Shown: in pieces, positions 57,415 through 64,000 of the stretch
How the letters are laid out: every line of letters begins with the position of its first letter
Position numbering within the stretch: position 1 is the first letter of the stretch
NCBI RefSeq assembly: GCF_008831085.1
Contig: NZ_WBJY01000001.1
Location: 1-64,000, forward strand
DNA: 64,000 bases
Direction: 5' to 3'
Source: Pseudoclavibacter endophyticus
GTDB lineage: Bacteria > Actinomycetota > Actinomycetes > Actinomycetales > Microbacteriaceae
The notes under the pieces: generated by a model
What the model was told of the DNA's origin: nothing
Databases searched by the model: none
What the model saw: only the letters and a program-made list of their open reading frames with translations
Made by a program: the position numbers and the translations under genes

Positions 57415-58014
57415 ATGAGCTTGACCACGGGCGACGAGCACTCGGACGGGGCGCCAGCACCGATGGGGGCATCGAGCGAGGAGCGTGAGCTTCCGGCCGC
57501 GTCGGATGTGATCGCCGACAATGAGGTCGACACGGTCGCCCCCGAGCGGTCTGAGGAGGCTCGAGACGAGGGCGATATCGCGGCGGACTTCTTGGAAGAG
57601 TTGCTCGACATCAGCGATATCGACGGTGACCTCGAGATCGAAGAGCGCGATGGCCGCATGTACATCTCCGTGACCGCTGACGGTTCGGCAAGCCTCGACC
57701 GTTTGGCGAATCCTGAGGCGGTCGAGGCATTGCAGCAGGTGACCCGTCTCGCCGTGCAGGCGGAGACCGGCGAGTTCTCTCGCCTAATCCTCGACATCGG
57801 TGGGTCACGAGACGCACGGAAGCGCGAGTTGGCCGGTCTGGTGGACCGGGCGATCGAGCGCCTTGAGGACGGAGCAGGTTCGGCGGCGCTTCCACCGATG
57901 TCCTCGTATGAGCGCAAGGTGGTGCATGACATCGCGGCCGAACGCGGGTACGTCTCCGAGTCGGAGGGCGAGGGGCGCGATCGCCATACCGTCATCCGGC
58001 CAGCGGTATCGTAG
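57415..58014 (+). CDS. jag: Jag/KhpB RNA-binding protein
   Basis: The ATG at 57415 (GAGGAG 11 nt upstream) gives 199 aa. A GTG at 57406 is too close to the site. The first about 55 residues are an acidic, disordered linker. The KH domain is at about 60-125 (ISDIDGDLEIEERDGRMYISV and LQQVTRLAVQAETGEF), followed by an R3H domain (about 130-195, MSSYERKVVHDIAAERGYVSESEGEGRDRH). The N-terminal Jag-N domain of firmicutes is absent. The gene ends the yidC operon. Confidence 0.92.
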   Translation: MSLTTGDEHSDGAPAPMGASSEERELPAASDVIADNEVDTVAPERSEEARDEGDIAADFLEELLDISDIDGDLEIEERDGRMYISVTADGSASLDRLANPEAVEALQQVTRLAVQAETGEFSRLILDIGGSRDARKRELAGLVDRAIERLEDGAGSAALPPMSSYERKVVHDIAAERGYVSESEGEGRDRHTVIRPAVS

Positions 58015-58629
58015 GTCGGCCGCTACCACACGGAGCGGGCATAGTGCTGCGCGAAGATTCCTTCGAGACTCATCCCGCCATGTTTTCGCTATCGGCGGTT
58101 GCCTCGCGGGCGAGGCCACGGCGCGCGCTCCCCTGAGATTCTGGGCGGCGCGACACGTGGAGCCATGTGCGGTGAAGTGGTTTCGGTCGGCTCGTGATGC
58201 TCTCCGCCGACTCTCTTCACGGAAAATCCCTCGTTAGGCGTCAATTTTCGGTGCGATCGTCCCTCGAATGCCATCTCACGACATGTGCGGCTGGCTCGTT
58301 GGTGGTTCGTTCAGGTGGAGTCCGCCGGAGCCGGCGGGTGGTCGACTTCAAGTGCGGAAGTGGCCCGGTCCACACGCCCGTTATTTTCCCTGTGCGATCG
58401 TGAGGTCGCCGCGCACTCGAATATTCGTTCGCTACTTCGTGACGTGTGGCACTGTCACCCATACGCTCCTCGATAGCGCGGGTCAGAGAGGTGCGGCTCT
58501 GCTGCGTCAGCCGGCAGCCGGTCCATGGTGGCGGTGCGCGTGAAGGCCCATGGACTTCGTGACCTTCAAGGAGTGAATGCGTCGAGGTTTGGTGGACGCC
58601 GCGGGCGCGACTGAGGATCACGGCCTGAG

Positions 58630-58643
58630 GTTCCACGTGGAAC
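58630..58643. other. parS-type site (symmetric C variant)
   Basis: GTTCCACGTGGAAC is a perfect 14-bp palindrome, with C/G in place of T/A at positions 4 and 11 of the canonical GTTTCACGTGAAAC. First of the array after jag. Confidence 0.85.
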
Positions 58644-58650
58644 GCCCGGT

Positions 58651-58664
58651 GTTTCACCTGCACC
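58651..58664. other. Degenerate parS-like site
   Basis: GTTTCACCTGCACC keeps the left half of parS but has three mismatches in the right half. It lies between two perfect palindromes and may be a decayed copy. Confidence 0.4.
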
Positions 58665-58672
58665 CGCTGAGC

Positions 58673-58686
58673 GTTCCACGTGGAAC
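58673..58686. other. parS-type site (symmetric C variant)
   Basis: GTTCCACGTGGAAC, a perfect palindrome only 29 bp from the preceding intact site, giving a close pair. Confidence 0.85.
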
Positions 58687-59287
58687 GGCTGCAGGTCAGA
58701 TGTGTCTCGCGAGGGCGAAGTTCTCTGGAGGTGGCCGCCGCATCCACCGTTCGGTCGTGTTTGCCACATCAAGATGTGGGCGCCGACGTGGCCGACGGTG
58801 TAGCCCACGGACTCGTGCGGGGAAGCGTCGTTGGCCTGCCCGCCGCCCCTTCGGCGCCTATGCTGGCGAGGCAGCTGAAGCCAGTGGCGTTGTCCACCGT
58901 TGTCGTGGCCCTGTCGTGTGTTCTCAGTGGATGCCCGGGGCGACGCTGGCGCGACCGAGCCCGGCCGAGGAGCCACTGACGTCATGTCACACCGACGGGC
59001 TGGGAAGCACACGGCAGTACGGACGACGGTACTGGCGGGTTCAGAGCGTCGACGTCAGTGTCCGCGGTTGCGTGCTGGTGGTCTGTGCGTTGCCCTCGCT
59101 GTTGGCGTCGAGTCGCCTTCTCCGGCCTGCCGCGCGGCCCGCTCCCGAGGCCCTGCGCGCGGCGGCTGAGCCGATTCCTTGATTGATCGGATTGCTCCTT
59201 CGTGTGGCCACTCCGGGCGGCCTTCGTCGTCGTGCGAGTTTGGGCCGGTCGCTCCGGGCGGCCCCGCGGGGATCGGGCCCCGCTGGT

Positions 59288-59301
59288 GTTTCACGTGAAA
59301 C
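59288..59301. other. parS site (canonical)
   Basis: GTTTCACGTGAAAC, exact consensus core used by ParB in most bacteria. Flanks are TG-T on the left and C on the right. Confidence 0.95.
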
Positions 59302-59967
59302 CGGCACTGTGGGCGCTCATTGCCCACGCGGGCTTCCCAGACTGGGCCGTTCGGGGCGGTGGGCAGGCGCTCCGCCGAGTCAGCGGCACGGGGTTCATTG
59401 CGGCAGCGTGGACGGGACGAGCTCGGAGGGCTCCCTCTTCGTGCAGGAGCCCTCCGAGCACACCTTTCCCCTGTCCGTGCGAAGCGTCACGTGGTTCTCC
59501 TCCCCCAATGACCGGCGGTGTCAGTGCGAACGAATCCGCCCTTCAGTGGGCGGCGCGCTGCAATGCAAGGCCGTATTGGGGTGGGTCGGCACGAGGACAC
59601 TCGGATACGTTCCGCCCGACACTGCGGAGACGGAGCAAACACCTGCTCGGTTGGTGATCCTCTGCTCCCGCGTCCTCGCGAACCGGACGACCGGTCGAAC
59701 GGGGTCTGGTCGATGCACGGCGAGTGGTCCATCGTCCTCTTGGCTCGGGACGTGATCACTGACCGCTCCCAACTCCTGGATCGGTCGTGTGGTTGCCTGC
59801 TTCGCCCGTCCAGTCTTGCCTGCGAACTCGAATCGGTGATGACGGGCCGCGCAAATGGTGAAGTTCAGATCGTCGGTTCCTTGGTCAGCGCTCCCGAGGC
59901 CGGATCACCTAGGAAGGGATGGGATTTCGCCGGAATGACGGATGGGAGGGCTCCGGCTGGTGACGGT

Positions 59968-59981
59968 GTTTCACGTGAAAC
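59968..59981. other. parS site (canonical)
   Basis: GTTTCACGTGAAAC, exact core. About 670 bp from the previous site. Confidence 0.95.
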
Positions 59982-60691
59982 GGTGGCAACGGGGACTGTT
60001 GTAACTCAGTAGCTGCCGGGCAGGCCAGTTATTGCGACGGCCCGGAGTGATGGGAGCAGCGACCACGCGGCACCTGCGGGTGGGGTGGGAGATATGGGCC
60101 CATCCCGCCTCCGAACCGAGGACGCACCTGCTGTTTCCGGTACACGGGTTGCTCTTGGTGCGAGCGGGCGTGACCGAACTGGCCAAGGGCAAGCCAGGAC
60201 GACGATCGCGGACGATTTTGGTGGACGGGAGCTGAGGGATGGGATGAGCCTCCTCCTGTCCGTTCTCAGTCTTGGCTGGGTCAGGCTTGCACGTTCGCTC
60301 CCCCGGGGAGGCCTGTGGTCGAGGTGAACGAACGTATGGGGCCGACTGCTGTCGACGGGCGCCGGGCATGCATGCTGTCAGGGCGATCGAATGGCGGGGA
60401 GCTTGCGTTTGGGTTTCCCGGTTCCGGACCGTTCTCAGTCATGCCACCTGGCTCGGGTTGCTGTGCCGCGGTTGATCAGGCGGGGTGCTCCACCGCACCC
60501 AAGTCTCACCCTGGGCGACTTTGCGGGCAGTGAGAGCCGGAGGGAGTATAGGTGTGTGGGTTTCGGGCTGTCAAGACGTCACGCACGTGTCTCTTATGGG
60601 GAGGATGTTCAGCGATTGATGGACGCATGCGGTGTCGATCACTGGCCAGGTGACGTTGAGAGATTCCCTGTCTTCGGGGCCGCGTTAAGGC

Positions 60692-60705
60692 GTTTCACGT
60701 GAAAC
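60692..60705. other. parS site (canonical)
   Basis: GTTTCACGTGAAAC, exact core. About 710 bp from the previous site, followed by AT. Confidence 0.95.
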
Positions 60706-60727
60706 ATGCACCCGCGGGACCTGTGAC

Positions 60728-60736
60728 ATATCCACA
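60728..60736 (+). other. DnaA-box-like ATATCCACA
   Basis: One mismatch to TTATCCACA. It lies 23 bp from a parS site. Function unknown. Confidence 0.3.
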
Positions 60737-60915
60737 GGCGCGCCGCTGTTGTGAATATCCATGCAATGTGAACGGGAGGGACGTCGCTTTCTCAACGTGA
60801 GGAGGAGTCTTTGAGAAAATGCAGGTCAAGGTGTGGTTTCGGGGAACTGGCGAGGTAAACGGACGGTGACTCGCCGTAGGTGCGTGGTCGCGAAGAATCG
60901 GCGCCTGTGGAGAGA

Positions 60916-60924
60916 TGTGGATAA
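60916..60924 (-). other. Perfect DnaA box in the parS region
   Basis: TGTGGATAA is the exact complement of TTATCCACA. It lies about 6 kb right of dnaA and far from any gene start. It could titrate DnaA or mark an accessory element. Confidence 0.55.
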
Positions 60925-61222
60925 CTTCGAGGCGAGTGAGGAGGCTCTTGGTGGCAAGTCTGGCGGAGGTCGCCCGCACGCAATCCCGTGGGCGAGTCGC
61001 TCCTCCGGAGATGCCTCGTCGCGCCGCCGCCTCGGGCGATGACAACGGATACAACGCCCGCCTTGGGCTATTCCCTCATGCGTCTCCCTCAGCCTCTCTT
61101 CTTTCTCCGCCACTGCGTCTCCAACTCTGGCCCTCTGCCTGCCCCCGCCTCGGCGGACCTATCGTCGTGATCCGGCGACTGCATGAAGGCGTGTGGGTAT
61201 GGAGAGGTCGGGGACACAGGTT

Positions 61223-61236
61223 GTTTCACGTGAAAC
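61223..61236. other. parS site (canonical)
   Basis: GTTTCACGTGAAAC, exact core. About 520 bp from the previous site. Confidence 0.95.
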
Positions 61237-61632
61237 GTAACGTGCCGCGTTTTCTGGGGAGGAGAACGACGCCAGCGGAGTGACCGGCATGACGTCACTG
61301 GCACCAGACGGCGCGCGCTCCGCAACGATGCGCATTGCAACGATGCGCAGTACATCGTCTCCCAGGTCGCTGCCGCCCAGTTGCCGCGAAGCCGAGCAAA
61401 AACGACCACGGCGGACCATCACCTGGGCGGATTCCGCCGCGGGTTCGGGGCAGGCAGGTGCTCCCTCTCCGGCGCATCGGCGTATTCTCCATCGGACTGT
61501 AGCGGCCGGTTTCGCTGGACATGGGGCTGTGGCTGTGGGTGCGGCGCCGTGGTGCCTCGGACGACGGGAGACGGCAGAGCCAATCGATTCCTACGTGCGT
61601 GATCGACGATGTTGGACTGGGGTGGCGTCCAC

Positions 61633-61646
61633 GTTCCACGTGAAAC
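61633..61646. other. parS site (mixed variant)
   Basis: GTTCCACGTGAAAC has C at position 4 but A at position 11, so it is not a perfect palindrome. Confidence 0.85.
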
Positions 61647-62171
61647 ATTCAGCGTGGCGAATGGTGAACGTGGCGTCGGTTCCGGAGGCATTACGCATCG
61701 TGATGGAATGCCGGCGTGCCCTCATCGTGCACTCATTCCACGGACGAGTGTGAGAGTGCGCCACGGATTGCGTTAGCCGCTGGGGGTGAACGGTGGGACG
61801 GTCAGGTATCAGGATCCCGGAGGACCAGGTTCCAGCATCATCTCCAACGGGGCGGGATGCCGGCTGGTTGCGGTCTGAAGCCGTGCGGCTCGTGCCTGTG
61901 AGGTGTCATGCCGATCAAAAAGTGAGCCAACGACAATGCGATCGCCCTCCTGAGCGAGGCCGCGGTGGAGCACAGCTCTTGAAGTGGCGCGCGCTGGGGG
62001 TGACCCTGGTCCTTGGTCCGCGTGGAGCGTCTGGTCCGCAGGGGTGGCGAGCGCGCCGTTCAATCGACGAGCGATCGACAATTCGCTGCCCTCTATGCGA
62101 CGGGTCAGGGTACCTCGGCGCGAGGGCCGCCAACAGCACGAGGAGGCCGCGTACGAGAAGTTCGCGCGGGT

Positions 62172-62185
62172 GTTCCACGTGAAAC
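62172..62185. other. parS site (mixed variant)
   Basis: GTTCCACGTGAAAC, the same variant as at 61633 and 63394. Confidence 0.85.
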
Positions 62186-62624
62186 GGGAGCGAGCCGCTT
62201 CGTGCCACGATGCGAGGGAACGCGACTCGCACAGTGCTGGTCTATCGCCGCGTCGAAGCCGCGAGGGTATCAACGTGCTTCACGCACTGCTCGAGCTGTG
62301 TGAACGGCGGGGTCGAATGGCTCGGCTGTGGGTGTCCAGTCGGCGGTGCGTCGGGTCGGTCGTGTCCGGTCATCGTGGACATTGTGCTCGAGGAGGCCGA
62401 GCCACGACGGTCCGGCCACGACGGTGGCCCGCCTCGACGGCCCCCAGATTCGATGGCGTCGCGTAGGGCCGCGCGGCGAATGACGCGGTCCCACCCCTCG
62501 CTGACGCGACGCTCCCACGGACGCGACCCCTCGACCCCTACGTCCTGACGGGAAGTGACAGTGGCGTGCCGTTCAGCGTGCCGGTGGGGCGCGTTGCCGC
62601 GCCGGATACGGTGCGCGGGAGGAT

Positions 62625-62638
62625 GTTGCACGTGAAAC
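62625..62638. other. parS site (G variant)
   Basis: GTTGCACGTGAAAC, with G at position 4. It lies 24 bp upstream of the rsmG start. Confidence 0.75.
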
Positions 62639-62661
62639 ACTTGGAAAGGAGGACAGTCGAT

Positions 62662-63360
62662 ATGAGCAATCACGAATCATCTGGCGCGGGAAAGCAACCG
62701 TTCGCCGTGGAAGCCGAACCGCCGATCGCAGCGCAGCTCTTTGGCGACAACATCGTTCAGGCTCGGCGGTTCGCCGCCGACCTCGCTGAGGACGGCGAGC
62801 TTCGGGGACTGATTGGACCATCGGAGTATCCCCGGCTCTGGACGCGACACATCGTCAACTCCGTACTTCTCGCTCCACTCCTCAGAGAGTCGGTCGCCGA
62901 TGTCGGGTCAGGTGCCGGTCTCCCAGGAATCCCACTCGCGATCGCGAGGCCGGATGTGGCATTCACGCTGATCGAGCCGATGGAACGCCGGACAACGTGG
63001 CTCAATGACGTCGTGGAGCGGCTGGCGCTGAAGAACGTCACCATCCTCCGAGCGCGTGCGGAAGACGTCCATGACGACGTCGCGGTCCAGCAGGTGACTG
63101 CCCGCGCGGTATCCGCCATGTCCAAATTGATACCGCTGACGGCCCCGTTGGCGGTCGCGGGCGGGGAGCTACTCCTCTTGAAGGGGCGCGCCGCCGAGAC
63201 GGAGATCGACAAGGCATCCAAGGTGATTCGCAAGTATCGACTGAGCGAAGTCCGGGTCGAGGAACTCGGCGAAGGACTCGACACCGAGCCAACTCGGGTC
63301 GTCCGGGCGCTGGTCGACGCGGAGGTCGGGGCCAGCCAAGACCTCACCGAGGATCGCTGA
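62662..63360 (+). CDS. rsmG: 16S rRNA (guanine-N7)-methyltransferase RsmG (GidB)
   Basis: The ATG at 62662 has a perfect AAAGGAGG at 62644-62651. In-frame upstream starts lie in the parS array. The 232-aa protein methylates G527 of 16S rRNA with SAM. The SAM motif is VADVGSGAGLPGIPLAI. The helical RLWTRHIVNSVLLAPL and KGRAAETEIDKA regions are typical. It precedes parA, its standard place next to the parAB operon. Confidence 0.95.
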   Translation: MSNHESSGAGKQPFAVEAEPPIAAQLFGDNIVQARRFAADLAEDGELRGLIGPSEYPRLWTRHIVNSVLLAPLLRESVADVGSGAGLPGIPLAIARPDVAFTLIEPMERRTTWLNDVVERLALKNVTILRARAEDVHDDVAVQQVTARAVSAMSKLIPLTAPLAVAGGELLLLKGRAAETEIDKASKVIRKYRLSEVRVEELGEGLDTEPTRVVRALVDAEVGASQDLTEDR

Positions 63361-63393
63361 AGAAGGCGACTGCGGGCGACTCCGATTGCCCGC

Positions 63394-63407
63394 GTTCCAC
63401 GTGAAAC
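63394..63407. other. parS site between rsmG and parA (mixed variant)
   Basis: GTTCCACGTGAAAC lies 34 nt after the rsmG stop and about 240 nt before parA. The rest of the 290-bp spacer shows no other clear element apart from a CATCCACAG near 63570. Confidence 0.85.
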
Positions 63408-63649
63408 GCCAGCCTCAGCAATGAAGACCGCTGCCGGTCTGGCTGCGCGATGCGGACGTTGTCGGCGCGCCGCGCATCGCCCATGTAGGAGGCCGCCCGT
63501 GGCATCATTGACCCACCGCGTCGCGATGGTGCGTCGTCGGGGGCCTGCGGGAAAGCCGCCCGCAGGGAACATCCACAGCGAAGCTGTACTCGGCGCGCTG
63601 GGGCCGAAGATCAGGCAGAATGGGTGTTCAACGGCCGGAAAGGACTTGC

Positions 63650-64000
63650 GTGTCATCGGACAGTACTCGTACGGACAGCATTGAGGATTCGCCAATCGCG
63701 CGCGAGCTCTCGCAGCTGACCGATCGCAAGAAACGCCTGGTCAATGCGGAGTTCCCGCTTCCCGCGGAGACCCGAATCTTCACCATCTCCAATCAGAAGG
63801 GGGGAGTCGGGAAGACGACCACCACGGTCAACGTCGCGGCAGCGATGGCCACAATGGGCGCGCGAGTGCTCGTCATCGACCTGGACCCCCAGGGCAATGC
63901 CTCCACGGCGCTCGGTATTGATCACCGCGGTGACGTCGCAGGAATCTACGAAGCAATCCTCGATGATCAACCGATCTCCGAACTGATCTCCGAAAGCCCA
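63650..64000 (+). CDS. parA: Chromosome partitioning ATPase ParA, 3' end outside window
   Basis: The GTG at 63650 (AAAGGA 7 nt upstream) gives 117 residues before the window ends. After a short variable start come [20 protein letters not shown] (deviant Walker A with the signature Lys50) and [17 protein letters not shown]. ParA uses ATP and DNA binding to move ParB-parS complexes. parB is expected just beyond the edge, making the array above its target. Confidence 0.95.
   Translation, partial: MSSDSTRTDSIEDSPIARELSQLTDRKKRLVNAEFPLPAETRIFTISNQKGGVGKTTTTVNVAAAMATMGARVLVIDLDPQGNASTALGIDHRGDVAGIYEAILDDQPISELISESP

Larger units (their letters stand above)
58015..62661. other. 4.65-kb gene-poor region carrying a parS array
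   Basis: All six frames were checked. The longer open frames (up to about 200 residues, for example 58577-59182 and 59183-59755) lack domains, convincing starts and protein-like composition, and they overlap on both strands. The region holds nine parS-type palindromes, a degenerate tenth-like site at 58651-58664, a perfect DnaA box and two DnaA-like sequences. There is also a tandem pair of GCAACGATGCGCA (61322-61334, 61337-61349). No tRNA, terminator cluster or known small RNA was recognised. Confidence 0.7.

Noticed and set aside
58860..58979. Short frame reading like a lipoprotein signal peptide with a VLSGC lipobox
   Set aside because: Only 39 residues with no mature protein after the Cys. 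It lies in the gene-poor parS region and has no Shine-Dalgarno. Chance similarity is likely.
58577..59182. 201-residue plus-strand frame
   Set aside because: Composition is Arg/Ala-rich without domains. The frame includes two parS sites and overlaps a 168-residue minus-strand frame of equal quality.
59183..59755. 190-residue plus-strand frame containing GVSRETG
   Set aside because: The GVSRETG comes from reading through a parS palindrome. The rest lacks any domain, the start has no Shine-Dalgarno and another long frame overlaps it.
59518..60012. 164-residue frame in the parS region
   Set aside because: No family resemblance, start or periodic codon pattern is visible. It is treated as spacer.

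Overview
The window is high-GC DNA from an actinobacterium and spans the chromosome replication origin. Gene order, an FhaA/FhaB/PstP/RodA/PbpA/PknA/PknB cell-wall signalling operon, CrgA, apparent leaderless starts and GTG/TTG starts all fit the family Microbacteriaceae. The genus cannot be fixed from sequence alone. Functions below are inferred from recognised motifs, gene context and remembered family features; no database search was run.

Layout. (1) 1-2.5 kb: the 5' part of a secreted choice-of-anchor A adhesin (minus strand, runs off the window), a decayed MFS transporter and tRNA-Leu(CAG). (2) 2.7-15.5 kb: the conserved origin-proximal cell-division/cell-wall block. Seven plus-strand genes (fhaA to pknB) are followed by a crgA homologue with a very long charged extension, then minus-strand rhomboid protease and cyclophilin genes, then a membrane protein gene. 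(3) 15.5-43.7 kb: a block of metabolic and transport genes lying between ppiA and the tRNA-Ala/tRNA-Ile pair, which are close together in for example Mycobacterium. It holds a sodium:solute symporter with a 43-residue partner, a methionine ABC transporter (metQNI), a GH65 disaccharide phosphorylase with a beta-phosphoglucomutase-type HAD, a nine-gene oligopeptide-transporter/esterase/CoA-transferase cluster with a divergent TetR regulator, a serine hydrolase, a zinc alcohol/formaldehyde dehydrogenase and a formamidase. (4) 43.7-55.1 kb: tRNA-Ala, a tRNA remnant, tRNA-Ile, a DUF3566 protein, gyrA, gyrB, dciA, recF, dnaN and dnaA, all on the minus strand. DnaA boxes lie on both sides of dnaA. 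(5) 55.1-64 kb: rpmH, rnpA, yidD, yidC, jag, rsmG and the start of parA on the plus strand.

The most striking feature is between jag and rsmG. About 4.65 kb (58015-62661) has no convincing gene but carries nine 14-bp parS-type palindromes (GTTTCACGTGAAAC and close variants). A tenth lies between rsmG and parA. Spacing is mostly 400-770 bp. This looks like a dedicated centromere-like array for ParB loading and chromosome segregation, next to the origin and just upstream of parA. It also holds DnaA-box-like sequences.

Working together, the origin half encodes initiation (DnaA, DciA, DnaN, gyrase), segregation (parS array, ParA) and membrane insertion/RNA processing. The left half couples septal and lateral wall synthesis to Ser/Thr phosphorylation. 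The block between them supplies nutrient uptake and catabolism.
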